64,000 nucleotides of DNA from Talpa occidentalis (taxonomy: Eukaryota; Chordata; Mammalia; Eulipotyphla; Talpidae), in contig NW_026555331.1 of the NCBI RefSeq assembly GCF_014898055.3, positions 101,144,684 to 101,208,683 on the forward strand, written 5' to 3'. The position numbers were made by a program, and so were the translations under genes. Below the pieces are notes generated by a model, which did not search any database, had not been told where the DNA came from, and saw only the letters and a program-made list of their open reading frames with translations. Each line of letters begins with the position of its first letter. Position 1 is the first letter of the stretch. Of the stretch, positions 45,800 through 57,638 are shown piece by piece.

Positions 45800-46600
45800 T
45801 TCTTTTTAAAAATATCTTTTATTCAAGTAACATTGTATTACAACTATTTAAGTTTCAGATATGTATCATATAAATCAACATTTATATGTATTATACTTAT
45901 TTACCACTAAAAGTCCAATTATATATTTTACCATACAACTGACCCCTTTTACCTGAATTACCCATCTCTCCCTTCCCTTCTGGTAGCCACTAATTTGATC
46001 TTATCGTCTAAAAGTTTATCTGTGTTTTTTTTTTTAAAGATTTTATTTATTTATTTATACAAGCATTGGGTACAGTCAGAAGTGCGGGAGGGTGAGAGAA
46101 TTCACCAGAGCCAGAGGAGAGAGCAGAACAGGCAGACAGATGACTGCTGAGGGGAACAGCGGGCGGCAGGAGAGGTCTGCGCGCCATGTGGGACCCTCGC
46201 TGGCGGCCGGGGATCGAACCGGCGCTGCAGAGGCTGTGGGCAGCCTTGCAACCCAGCGCTCTACCGCTGTGCCACCTGGGAGGCCCGTTTATCTGTGTTT
46301 TATTGAGTGAAATCATACGGTGTTTGTTTTACTCCATCTGACTTACTTCACTAAGCATAATATCCTCTGGGTTAATCCATATTGTTGCAAATAGAAGGAT
46401 TTCACCTTTTTTTCTTTTTAAAAATAAGTAGAATTCCCTTGTATGCATATATACACCACATCTTTATCCAATCAACTGTTGATGGGCACTTAGGTTGCTT
46501 TTAGCTCTTGGCTGTTGTACATAATGCTGCAGTAAATATAGCTCTCTTTGAATTAGTGTTTTTGTATTTTTTGGGTAAGTACTCGGAAGTGGGGTAATTG
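45800..46600 (-). mobile_element. Old LINE-1 3' region, split by a SINE
   Basis: Antisense TATTGAGTGAAATCATACGG, CTTCACTAAGCATAATATCC and CACATCTTTATCCAATCAAC around 46029-46286. Confidence 0.8.
46029..46286 (-). mobile_element. tRNA-SINE type B in L1
   Basis: TSD GTTTATCTGTGTTTT at 46014-46028 and 46287-46301. Confidence 0.95.
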
Positions 46601-46620
46601 GATCATAGTTAATTTCTATT

Positions 46621-46745
46621 TTTTTTTTTAAAGATTTGTTTATTTATACAAGCACTGGGTACAGTCAGAAGTGCGGGAGGGCTGGCTGGTGATAGCTTGA
46701 TAGTGCTGTCTTTAACCTTAACCCCTGTGCCACCAGAGAGGTCTT
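46621..46745 (-). mobile_element. Chimeric short SINE (type B tail joined to type C head)
   Basis: CACTGGGTACAGTCAGAAGTG (type A/B tail side) joins at GGAGGGCTGGCTGGTGATAG to a type C head (CCACCAGAGAGGTC). About 140 bases of body are missing. Confidence 0.8.
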
Positions 46746-47402
46746 AATGGACATTTAATAAATGACCAAATACAATGAAACTAGAAAAAAAATTATTTTC
46801 TTCAAATCCATGAACAGGCAAATAAAATCTCTGTGATTTACATTATTAGTGAAGATCTAATAACTGACTAAAAGCAATTAGAATTAAAAGAGAATTATAC
46901 ATATCAAATTCAGTTAGGAAGCAACAAATCCAATTTTGTCTTGTCTGTGAGAAAAGAGAAAATTTATATCCATGAAATCAGCAGCTTAAGAAAGAGAAAC
47001 CTGAGTCTTCAATATTTGCTAAGCAATGATCCTGGACAATGAATATCACATTCTTTTGTTTTAAATGAATATTTATAAAATTTCCACTTTAAGTTAGCAG
47101 AAAATTTGTAATCAATTTTATACCAAAATGCATTCTAGTGGACTTAAAAACTAAATTGAATTTTATATTTTAAGTTTAAAGACTATATTTTGTTATACTG
47201 TTAAATATCTCACAGCCAGTTTTCAAGTTTATGTTTGGTCAAAGAAGGTATTTGTGACTGGAAATATCTGGGTTCCTGACTATAAGAACAGAAATTTGGC
47301 ACACACAAAAACACACACTCCATTACTAGAATTGGGGGAATAAAAAGCTGACTAAATAACAAACAATTTTAGCGTTCCAAAGCAAGTAAACATTGATGTA
47401 GG
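46746..47402. other. Intergenic, no feature seen
   Basis: AT-rich unique sequence without repeat signature. Confidence 0.55.
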
Positions 47403-47424
47403 ACATTGTATGATATATATATAT

Positions 47425-47684
47425 ATTTTAAAGATTTATTTATTTATACAAGCACTGGGTACAGTCAGAAGTGCAAGAGGGCGAGAGAACCCACCACAGC
47501 CAGAGCGGGGAGCAGAACAGGCAGACTGACGAAATACACTGCTGAGGGGAGCAGTGGGTGCAGCAGGAGAGGTCTGCGTGCCATGTGGGACCCTTGCCGG
47601 CAGCCGGGGATCAAACCAGCACTGCAGAGGCTGCAGGCAGCTTCGCAGCCCAGCGCTCAACCGCTGCGCCACCAGGAGAGGCTC
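47425..47684 (-). mobile_element. tRNA-SINE type B
   Basis: TSD CATTGTATGATAT at about 47404-47416 and 47685-47697. Confidence 0.94.
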
Positions 47685-47773
47685 CATTGTATGATATTCT
47701 TGAAGTAATATTTTAAGAACACAACGTTTACTGAAAACAGTGGAACCTTCCTAGATTTAAAATAAATGACGTA

Positions 47774-47860
47774 GGGCCTCCCTGGTGGCGCTGAGGTTAA
47801 AATGCAACTTTGTCAAACTGTGGGCAGCCACTGTAGCATGAGTTCGATCCCTGGCCACAC
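47774..47860 (+). mobile_element. SINE tRNA-head fragment (87 bp)
   Basis: A box TGGCGCTGAGG and B box AGTTCGATCCC are present, but the body and tail are absent. Confidence 0.85.
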
Positions 47861-48179
47861 TAGCCTTGTTCTGACCAAAATAGCCTTGTTTAAAGACTGT
47901 TGAACCACCAGTGATGGTTCAACAATTTTATCCATCATCTCAGTTTGGTAATACAGCCTCTTATCAATTCATTGAACTCCTGATATAGTTATTTTTTTTT
48001 TCTTAAGGCAGAGTCGGTTTCTGTTGCTTGCAGTCAAGAACTCCTGATTTTTTAATCAAGCTGATCAGGTAAAGCAAATTTATTACAGGGGTTCAGAGAT
48101 GTCTCTTGGAACTTATTTTAGATAGGTCTTCTCTGGCCACTCACAATGAAATATTTCAAATTGCCCTTGCAACTCTCCG

Positions 48180-48350
48180 TGCTCACATCTTGCTTTACTT
48201 TTCTTCCTAGCATTTATCATCTCCTTATATTTGTTTATTATCTGTTTCCCTTCACAGGACTGTGATTCCATGAGAGCAGGAACTTTATGGCTCCCCAGGA
48301 CCTGGCTCATTTCTAATTAATATTTAAATAAATGAATTCAAAGGCAGAAA
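48180..48350 (+). mobile_element. L2 3'-end fragment
   Basis: GATTCCATGAGAGCAGGAAC, CAGGACCTGGCTCATTTC and AATATTTAAATAAATGAATTC follow the sense L2 terminus. Confidence 0.65.
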
Positions 48351-49610
48351 CATAACTGTATGGTTCATGTCATATTCTGCAGTGGACTGGAGTTGAAAAT
48401 TGAAAACCACCAGGACCTGGGAGACGTTCTCTCCCCAGGATTGCTCTCTAGGTTCGCGTATTTTACATGTTTATTCTTTTCTGTGCTTGTCTTCCCATCT
48501 CCTTTTTGCCTTCTCTCTGTAGACTAGGATGAAGGGAAGGAGGAATAAAGGAAAACCAAAGGTTTCCAAATATGGAGGCTCATTGGAAGCTTTGCAGTCT
48601 TTTTTTTTTTTGTTTTTTTTGTTTTTTTTTTGGCAGTCATTTAAAAAACTCTGATAGCTGGCCCTCAGTTAAGACCCACTGAGTGGTAGGTGACTTTTTG
48701 CTGCATTCCCATGCTCCTCCTCTTTTTTTTTTTTTTTGGCTGTTTATTACTACCATAGGTTGCATGCAGGCTCCTCTGGAGGGCTTGCCTTGGTTGGCTC
48801 TGCCATATCTCCACAGTGTCCCTGTGTGATTGAAACTGACATCTGTCAAAGTGAAGGAGCAAATCCATAAACTGACTCTCCAGGAAACTGATGTGATTCT
48901 GAGACTCACATGACATTGTATGAGGTATGTTTAGTGACAGGCAACAAAATCATGAGAATTCTTAAGTCTAAAAAACTTGATCTTGATCATCCTGAATATT
49001 TTTATCATTTAGTCAAGAAATCTGTTGCTTTTCAAAAGAGTCTTCTCGTGAGAACAGAAAGGATAAGGATGCTAAATTCTGTCTTATTCTGATTGAGAGT
49101 CAAATCCATCGTTTGGCTCGCTATTATAAGACCAACTGTGTCTTCCCTCTAGTTGGAAATATGAGTCATCCACAGCCTCTGCCCTGATTGCATATATTTG
49201 TCTGTGTACTCAAGCAATGTAATAATTGTTTAACTTGGGAAAAAAACTCCCCCTTAATCAAAATTTCCATAGAAACGATCCTGGAATCCATAGTTTAAAA
49301 ATCCATATTTAACCAGCCAAGGACTGAATTGTAGATGGATCTTGGAAAACCTCTGCTTTAAGTAAATCAAGTGTTTACCGAAATATTGTGTAGAGCTGAT
49401 TTCTCCAACAAATACTTTTTCAGAACATCTAATATGAACTAGAGCCGGTTGTAGATGCTGGAAGAAAATTAAAGTCCCTGAAATTCTTGTGGTATCCCGT
49501 ACATGGGGAAAAGGAGAGAAATGGGTTTTTGTTTGTTCATTTCATATTCAAAGTATCCAGAAGACAGAGTGGTACTGTTTTGAAAGAGTAGAGTCCTAAA
49601 TGAGCGATCA
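48351..49610. other. Intergenic, no gene seen
   Basis: Two T-runs (about 48601-48632 and 48724-48738), otherwise unique sequence; open frames here are short and unconvincing. Confidence 0.55.
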
Positions 49611-49624
49611 AAAAGCCTAGTCTC

Positions 49625-50074
49625 ACTGAGCATAATTCCTTCTAGCTCCATCCACGTTGCTGCAAATGGCATGAGTTTATCTTTTTTGATTGCTGAATAA
49701 TACTCCATTGTGTATATATACCACATCTTCTTGATCCAGCTATGCTCAGTGAAATTAGCAAGAAGGAAAAAGAAAAATATTGGATGGTTTCACTTATAAC
49801 AGGAATATAGGGGAACCAAATAGAACATCAGTGTAAAAAAAAAATACAGTACAAACCACAACAAAGCAAAAATGGACAATTGTAAACCAGAGACATACTG
49901 CAGAGGAGGAGGGAGAGGGGTGAGAGGGAAGGAGGGAGGAGCACAGGGGACTGTGGTGATGGTGCATGGGTGCCTTGGGGAAGGAAATTCTATGGGGTTG
50001 CAATCTGAGGGGATGGGGGGAAGCAAATATTGTCTAAAAAAAGGTAAAAAAATTGATAAATGTTAAAAAAAAAC
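49625..50074 (+). mobile_element. LINE-1 with 5' inversion (twin priming)
   Basis: 49625-49740 is L1 ORF2 C terminus on the minus strand ([16 protein letters not shown]). 49741-50074 is the following L1 part on the plus strand through 3'UTR and A tail. TATGCTCAGT is shared at the switch. TSD CCTAGTCTC at 49616-49624 and 50075-50083. Confidence 0.93.
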
Positions 50075-50094
50075 CCTAGTCTCTATATTGTCTT

Positions 50095-50180
50095 TGCTAC
50101 CTACAGGCTGAGTTTCCCTGGGCAAGTCGTGTCACTATTCTGAGCATTACTTTCCTCAACAAAAACTGAGACAGTATCTT
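50095..50180 (+). mobile_element. MIR fragment
   Basis: CTGGGCAAGTCGTGTCACT and TTTCCTCAACAAAAACTGAG follow the MIR core. Confidence 0.55.
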
Positions 50181-50504
50181 CCTGTGTATCTCAGTTATAA
50201 CAATTGGATGCAGTAACAATGTTTTGAGAATCATACAAATGTCAGTCACTGTGTTGTTCTCACAGATCCTGCATTTCCTATACATTTTACAGAACATTTT
50301 GGTTTTGAGTTCCCAGCAGTCTTGTTAAGGAAAGAATGGAGTTCCAAAGTTAATGATATCCTTTTATGGTTAACCTTTTATGATTAAACATTATTTTAAA
50401 TAATATGCATAATATATTACTAAATTTCATTTAGTAATACCTGTATTGTTCTAATTACTTGTTGAGCTTGCTTTCCCAATCTCCTCGTAAAATCATGAAG
50501 CATG

Positions 50505-50595
50505 AACCTGTTTTGTGCTTGACATGTGTTTTCTAAGGCACCAGGCATAAAGCAGGGCAGTTGGTATTGCATAAATACTTGTTGAAGGAGGGATC
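50505..50595 (+). mobile_element. L2 3'-end fragment
   Basis: GGCACCAGGCATAAAGCAGG then GCATAAATACTTGTTGAAGG. Confidence 0.5.
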
Positions 50596-51074
50596 AAATA
50601 GATGAAGGTATTTCTAGATAACTGAGAGTGTGTGCTTTTTTTGTTATCAGCAGCCATCAGAGCAGGGAGGCAGGAAATAAGGAGAGTGTACTTAGTATCG
50701 ACCAACCTTTCTTGTCCTCCCTCTCACTTTTTGTGAAATCTCAGAGAGATGGCTGACAGGATGTGGGTGGGAATAGATGGATCTGACAGGGAGCAGAGTT
50801 TTAAGGCTTCATCTATCTGTTCTACCAAAGGATTAATCTGAGCAATGTAAATGGGGAGTGTATTGGAATGTGTGAATTTTACATAATGTGTTAGAAGTGG
50901 AATATATGACAGATAAAACTCTTGGGATTGTAAGAATTAAATACAGTAAAGTTGGTTAATGCTTAGAACAAAATATTGACACAACTCTTCACTATGTAAA
51001 ATCTTTTCTCTAAGTTCTCAGTGTCATACATCTTGATCGATTGATCTCATAATCTATTTGAGAAAGAATAAGTA

Positions 51075-51386
51075 GGGCCTCCCCAGTGGCGCAGCGATTG
51101 AGCACTGGGTTGCAAGGCTGCCCGCAGCCTCTGCAGCGCCAGTTTGTTCCCCAGCCACAGAGCGAGGGTCCCACATGGTGCACAGACCTCCCCTGCTGCC
51201 CGCTGCTCCCCTCAGCCGTATATTTTGTCAGTCTGCCTGCTCCTGTTCCCCCTCTGACTGTGGTGAGCTCTCTCACACTTCCGAACTTCTGACTGTACCC
51301 AGTGCTTGTATAAATAAATAAATAAATCTCTAAAATAAATAAATAAAAAAATAACATGTCACCATATTAAAATCCTTTAAAAAAAA
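51075..51386 (+). mobile_element. tRNA-SINE type B with tag-like 3' end
   Basis: After the ATAAATAAATC tail comes ACATGTCACCATATTAAA, resembling a diverged type A tag. TSD AGAAAGAATAAGTA at 51061-51074 and 51387-51400. Confidence 0.94.
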
Positions 51387-51415
51387 AGAAAGAATAAGTA
51401 GAGAGATACCTATAC

Positions 51416-52090
51416 ATTTTTTTTAAATAATAAATTTTATTTTTATATTCCCCATACAATTGCAGCCCCCCCATTCTGACCCCAATCCCTCCCCTCCCAC
51501 CCCCGCCCCCCAAAAGTGTCTCTGGTTCATAGTTTTTTGTTGATTTTGATTTTCACTTTCTTATAGTTATTCATTTTCCTGGTCCCTTATTTAAGTTTTC
51601 TAGATTCCTGCTATGAGTGAGACCATCCGGTATTTTTCTTTTTCTTTTTGGCTTATTTCGCTGAGCATGATCCCTTCCAGCGCCATCCATGTTGCTGCAA
51701 ATTGCATGTGTTTATCTTTTTTGAATGCTGAGTAATATTCCATGGTATATATGTACCACATCTTCTTGATCCAGTCATCTATTTTTGGGCATTTGGGCTG
51801 TTTCCAAAGCTTAGCTATTGTAAACAGTGCTGCTATAAACATAGGGGTGCAGGTGTTCTTTGGAATTGATGTTTCTGTGTCCTTTGGGTAAATACCTAGG
51901 AGTGGAATTGCTGGATCATATGGAAGCTCTATGTTTAGTAGGCCCAGAAATCTCCACACAGCTCTCCATAGTGGTTGGACCAGTTTGCACTCCCACCAAC
52001 AGTGCAGGAGAGTTCCTTTTTCTCCACACCCTCGCCAACATTTGTTGTTGCTAGTTTTTTTAATATGTGCAGTTCTCACTGGTGTAAGAT
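51416..52090 (-). mobile_element. LINE-1, 3' 675 bp, fairly young
   Basis: Encodes 159 open residues of ORF2 C terminus (ending [14 protein letters not shown]) plus the 3'UTR. TSD GATACCTATAC at 51405-51415 and 52091-52101. 5'-truncated. Confidence 0.95.
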
Positions 52091-52101
52091 GATACCTATA
52101 C

Positions 52102-52369
52102 TTTTTTTAAAAAAGATTTGTTTATTTTTATACAAGAGCTGGGGTACAGGCCAGAGGTGCGGGAGGGTGAGAGAATTCATCAGAGCCAGAGGGAGAGCAG
52201 AATAGGCAGACTGACAAAGTACACTGCTGACAGGAGCAGTGGGCAGCAGGAGAGGTCTGTTGCGCCATGTGGGACCCTCGCCGGCGGCCGGGCATCGAAC
52301 TGGCGCTGCAGAGGCTGTGGGCAGCTTTGCAGCCCAGCGCTCAACTGCTGTGCCACCAGGGGAGGCCCA
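52102..52369 (-). mobile_element. tRNA-SINE type B, stacked on the L1 target
   Basis: Begins right after the downstream L1 TSD. AATACCCAAACATTTTT follows its head and resembles that target again. Confidence 0.92.
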
Positions 52370-52744
52370 ATACCCAAACATTTTTGATGAATGGGCAAAC
52401 TAAGACATAACCAAAGGACAAAGACTGAATCCTTGAGGTTTATTAAATGCAGTTATGAAAAGTTTAATCCATTTACTCTAATTTAAAATATTTGGAGACT
52501 TTACTTTCTAAATGTACCTCCTTACATTAAAAAATGTATAGTAATGAGTTTTGAGTGCAGTAGTACTCATTATTTCTTTACATGGGGTAATTATACTGAA
52601 TTTTATAATAATGAACAAAATGTTGGTAATTTTGAGTGTGATCATGACATTGAGTCTGCCAGGAAAGATAATGATTGTTGTGACATTGATCATTTGAAGG
52701 CTTGTCTTTTTGGATTTTTTTTTCTGGGTATTTTATTGATTTAT

Positions 52745-53103
52745 TTTTTTAAAAGATTTATTTTTATTTACTTATGCATAGAAGAATGGGGTATAGGCCA
52801 GAGGTGAGGGGTGGTGGTGAGAGGATTCACCAGAGACAGAGTGGGAAGCAGAACAGGCTGAGCTATTGAAATACACTGCTGAGGGGAGCAGTGGGCGACA
52901 CAGGTGAGGTCTGCTGCACCATGTTGGTTAGCTCCCTGGCCAGGGATCAAACTCTTGCTGCAGTGCTCCCTTTCACCACAGGGAGACAGCTTGATAGTGC
53001 TGAGACTTTCACCCCAGGGAGAAATAGCTTGATAGTGCAGAGATAGCTTGATAGTGCTGAGACTTTCACCCCAGGGAGAAATACAGCGCCACCAGGGAGG
53101 CCC
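52745..53103 (-). mobile_element. tRNA-SINE type C with internal tandem duplication
   Basis: A 39-base unit starting AGCTTGATAGTGCTGAGAC occurs identically at 52988-53026 and 53045-53083, with a partial unit between. Confidence 0.9.
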
Positions 53104-54620
53104 TGTTCTCGGTGTTTTAATGACTATGATCTACTTTCTCTAATGAATGCCCAAAATTGAATTGGGCAAGATATGATGAGCTCCCACCATAGGGAGAGAG
53201 AATTAAAATATCTTGTCTTGGCCTAAGTCTTTATTATATTTTTGATTAGAAAATTTTCCTGTTGTAAGCAACCCCCTCCCACATTTTCAAACACCAAAGA
53301 TGACAGGTCAAGCTCTGTCTTCTCCTAGCCTGTCAGAATCCCCAAGAACTAAACCCTTTGGACCACTATGTAGAAAAAATAGAACTATCCATGAAGGGTG
53401 AGTCAAATGCGGGACACAGATCATGATTAGGAGGAACAGAGATTCTGTTAACTTGAATGTACCATTTACAGCCCAATGAAGGCACTTTTGGTTTTAAGCC
53501 TTCTCGACAGTGTCCTCCCTCAGGGAGTCTCTCTTCATTTCTAACCTGTCTTCTCCCCATTTCAAACTCTCAGAAGAGAGCCACCATTTCCCCATAGATT
53601 TAGTACAGAGTTCTTTTCATGGTCTCAGCAAATCTCAGCAATACTTCAGGCTTGCACTGTGTTGTGCTCTGCCTTATAAATAAGAGAAGTAAGGTACTCC
53701 AATTTCTTCTCTCAGTTTAGTTTCTAACTCTTTTCTTCAGAGACAACGCAATTAATGACTGGAAAGGCTATTTTTCTTATTGGCATATTACTAGCCTTGT
53801 TTTTTTAATGAGTAGACTACCTTCACCCCTATTATTTTGCTGACAAGGCATTTTCCTATATGGAGCCTGGTACTAGTTGGTGATGGTTTTTGGAGTGGCT
53901 TTAACTCTGATTAAGTTTATTTGAGCAGCTGATTACACTCTTATGATTCTAGGTGTCTCTTTGACAGATGAGTGGGAAGAGTTTGCCAATACATCCCACT
54001 TCATCTAAAAAAATGGTTTCCCAGTTGCAAAGTACTATAAAAGGTAGTAATTATAATTATTATTGTTAAAATCTCTTGAAACTCCCTAATTAATTTATTC
54101 TTTATCTACCAAGATATGCAATAGAATGGATATGATAAATCTTGAAAACAGTCTAAGATGAATCTTCTGGTAGGTAAAAAAAATCAGACAATACTTATTA
54201 AATATATAAGGTGTCCAGAAATTTGTGTTTGAGGTCAGTAGAAAGATTCATGCATTCACCATTTATTGAGTGCCTTTCACTGTGTATAGAAACAATGGAT
54301 AGTAAGTTGTTTAAAATTTAATCTAGGAGATTGTTTTAACATACATAAACTTAGATAAGACAGTGTTTCATAGACAAATACATAACCATTTCCCCATCTT
54401 AAAAACTTTGCATGACTCTTCAAATTAAGTAAAGATTCCTTAACTTGGCATTTGAGTTCTTCGTCTGTCCTACTTATGGCTTTATTTTTCATACATCTCT
54501 ATTATCAGCAATGTCAATAGAAGTATAATACAAAGCACATATACGATTTTATTTTTTCTTAAATATATATTTGAAAAGTAAAAAGGAACAAATTAATTTT
54601 ATGTATTTAAACAAATGTAT
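53104..54620. other. Intergenic, no feature seen
   Basis: 1.5 kb of mostly unique sequence, with at most a weak MIR/L2-like trace near 54246-54290. Confidence 0.5.
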
Positions 54621-54633
54621 AAAATATTGTTTT

Positions 54634-54885
54634 TAAAAAGATTATTTATTTATGCATAGAAGAACTGGAGTGTAGGCCAGAGGTGTGGGATATAAGTGGA
54701 TTCACCAGAGACAGAGTGGGAAGTAGAACAGGCAGATCTACTGAAATACACTGCTGAGGGGAGCAGCAGGCAAGACAGAAGAGGCCTGCCATACCATATG
54801 TGGGTTAGCTCTCTGGCTGGGGATTGAACTCAGGTTCTAGTGGTGATAGCTCTGAGACTTAACCCCTAGGCCACCAGGGAGGCCC
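54634..54885 (-). mobile_element. tRNA-SINE type C
   Basis: AAAAAGATTATTTATTTATGC tail region, head end CCACCAGGGAGGCCC; diverged. Confidence 0.9.
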
Positions 54886-55222
54886 TTAAAATATCATCTC
54901 AATATATCATCAATATTTAAAACTACTTGAGATAATTTAGTTTTTTGTACTAAATATTCAAAATTTAGAACAAATGCAGAGCATGTTCTCAGAAGCCACA
55001 GGTGGCTAGTGGATATGATATTGCACAGAAAGGAAACCTACACTCAGATTATTCCATGTTCATTTTTCTGTTATTTTACATTTCATTACACAACTCCACT
55101 ATAAGTTCTTTATCCATTTTATTGTTGATGGAGGACGTTGTGTTATTTACAATTTTTGGCTATAACAACAGCCCTACTGTTAACATTTGTGTACATGCAT
55201 TCTGATGCATGAGTATGCCTTT

Positions 55223-56004
55223 TTTCGTTTTTTTGATTGTCCAGTCAATGATAAGGAAACTTTGAGGGCCTCCCCTGGTGGCGCAGCGGTTGAGCGCTGG
55301 CCTGTGAAGCTGTCTGCAGCCTCTGCAGCTACGGTTTAATCCCCGGCCACCAGCGAGAGTCCCACATGGTGCGACAGACCTCTTCTGCCATGCCCGCTGC
55401 TCCCCTCAGCAGTGTACTTTGTCAGTCTGCCTGTTCTGCTCTCTGCTCTGGCTCTGGTGAATTCTCTCACCCTCCCGCACTTCTGACTGTACCCAGTGCT
55501 TGAATGAATGAATGAATGAATGAATAAATAAATAAATCTTTAAAAAAAAAAAAAGAAACTTTGAGGCCCCAGAGCCATGGGGCTTGGGCAGGAGGCCACC
55601 CTGTAGGCAGAGAAAGGGTGACCATAGGGTCTTATTTGACATTCTTTTTGGGGCACAGGTTGTTGAGGTGGCAGCAATTGTGCAGTTGACAGTGCGTGGG
55701 TGCAGGTGAGCATAACACTTGCAGCAAATCATTTTGCAGCAGCTATATTTCTGGGCCAGCGGGCGGAGGGACAGGACCGCTGGATGATGCCACCTGGAAG
55801 TGTAGCGCAAGTGCAGGGTAGATGCTTTCTGAATATTGTAGTGTGAGAGAGTGCCACCATTTTCCAGCTGTTTGCCAGAAAAAATCAGACACTGCTTTGA
55901 TGTTCTCAGTGGTATCACTGGGCTTGCCTGTCAGGTTCTTCACAAAGATCTGCATCTCTGCGTCTGCATCTCTGCATCTGCTGCTCGGCCGGTTGTTGAA
56001 GAAA
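55223..56004 (-). pseudogene. UBA52: UBA52 processed pseudogene (ubiquitin-L40 fusion), split by a SINE
   Basis: Minus strand starts [20 protein letters not shown] (ATG at 55955). A central deletion and frameshift follow. It then resumes as [20 protein letters not shown] and continues into the L40 part ([21 protein letters not shown]). Several L40 cysteines remain, but the C-terminal lysine-rich end is degraded. TSD GAGTATGCCTTT is at 55211-55222 and 56005-56016. A type B SINE (55266-55554) was later inserted in the 3'UTR. No intron is present, so it is a retrocopy and non-coding. Confidence 0.92.
55266..55554 (+). mobile_element. tRNA-SINE type B with (GAAT)n tail
   Basis: Inserted in the 3'UTR of the UBA52 pseudogene. 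TSD GAAACTTTGAG at 55255-55265 and 55555-55565. Tail repeats changed from AAAT to GAAT. Confidence 0.95.
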
Positions 56005-56104
56005 GAGTATGCCTTTCTTTAGGGTTAATAGCTGGAAATGACATGCTGGACCAGGTATAGGACTATTCAACTTTAGCAGATAAGGTGAAACAATTTTGCA
56101 TTTA

Positions 56105-56447
56105 TTTATTTATTTATTTATTTTTTATAGAGGCATGTTATTTATTTATTTATTTATTTTATTATTTATTTATTTATTTTGTTTTGTTTGTTTGTTTATA
56201 CATGCACTGGGTACAGTCAGAAGCGCAGGAGGGTGAGAGAATTCACCAGAGCCAGAGCGGGGAGCAGAGCAGGCAGAAGGACCGAAGTACACTGCTGAGG
56301 GGAGCAGCGGGCGGCAGGAGAGGTCTGCGTGCCATGTGGGACCCTCCTCCGGTGGTCGGGGAGCAGCCAGGGATCGAACCGGCGTCGCAGAGGCTGCTGG
56401 CAGCTTCGCAACCCAGCGCTCAACCGCTGCGCCACCGGGGAGACCCC
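56105..56447 (-). mobile_element. tRNA-SINE type A, long tail
   Basis: Tag ATAGAGGCATG then a (TTTA)n tail. Near TSD CAATTTTGCATTTATT/CAATTTTGTATTTATT. Confidence 0.94.
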
Positions 56448-57161
56448 CAATTTTGTATTTATTAACTCTCTTTTGTATTATTTACTCTCACCATAGTAAA
56501 GTATGAGACTTCTCAATGCTCTTCTCCTAACCAACAATTGTAATTGTTAGTTTGTCATTTTTAGTCATTCTGATGGGTGGTATAATATTCTTATACCATG
56601 ATTTGAACTTCCTATTTTTATATGTGGATGACACTTTTTCATAGTTTACTTGTCATTTGAATTTCTTCTTTAGTGAACTGCTTGTTCAAATCTTTTTTTG
56701 TAAAATCTTTTGTAAAGATTGTAGTTCTTTATGTATCCTGGATAAAAGACCTTTCTTGGTTATGCATGTTATAAATTTCTTATTCAACTTGGAGGCTGGC
56801 CTTTGAATTCTTTGAACAGTGTCATTTCATGAAACCAAGTCTTGATATTAATGTAATCAAACTTATTTAACTCTAATACTTGGTACTTTTTGTATTAGTT
56901 TTAAAGTCTGTCCCTTACACTTGAGGTCATGATGTATGCTCCTATTTCATCTTCTAAAAGCTTTATAGTTTTGGCTTTCAAATTTATGTCTATTATCTAC
57001 CTGCAATTGATTTTTTAATGTAATATGAAAAGCTCAGTTTCATTCTTTTCCTTCCAAATGAAAGCTGTTTTTCCCATATTGATTATTTAGGCATTGTTAT
57101 ACATTGCCAGTATATCAGCATAAATCAGATTTCTATGTATGGATGAGACATCCTGAGATCT

Positions 57162-57638
57162 TTTTTTTTTTTAAAGATTTATTTATGCAGGGCCTCCCCT
57201 GGTGGCACAGGAGGTTGAGCGCTGCACTGTGAGGCTGTCAGCAGCCTCTTCAGTGCCGGTTCGATCCCGGCCAGCCGGCAAGGGTCCCACATGGCGCAGC
57301 AGACCTCTCCTGTCACCCTCCCGCACATCTGGCCTGTACCCCGGTTCTTGTATAAAATAAATAAATAAATCTTAAAAAAAGATTTATTTATGCATACAAG
57401 AACCGGGGTATAGGTCAGAGATGTGGGGAGAGGTGAGAAGATTCACCAGAGACAGAGTGGGGAACAGAACAGGTAGTGGATTGACTGAAATACACTGCTG
57501 AGGGGAGCAGCAGGTGAGCCAGGAGACGTCTGCTGCGCCATGTGGGTAGCTCCTTGGCCAGGGGTCGAACCCGCGTTGCAATGGCTGTGGATTGCCTCAT
57601 AGGTTACATCTTAACCCCTTGCACCACCAGGGAGGCCC
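57162..57638 (-). mobile_element. tRNA-SINE type C, host of an inserted SINE
   Basis: Tail 57162-57188 and remainder 57395-57638. Near TSD ACATCCTGAGATCTTT/ACATCCTGAGCTCTTT in L1. Confidence 0.9.
57189..57377 (+). mobile_element. Short tRNA-SINE inserted into a SINE tail
   Basis: Most of the body is missing: CTCTCCTGTCACCCTCCCGC joins the middle to the 3' part. TSD AAAGATTTATTTATGCA at 57172-57188 and 57378-57394. Confidence 0.92.

Noticed and set aside
51600..52079. 159-codon minus-strand ORF with protein similarity
   Set aside because: Real homology, but to the LINE-1 ORF2 C terminus in a 5'-truncated insertion, not a host gene.
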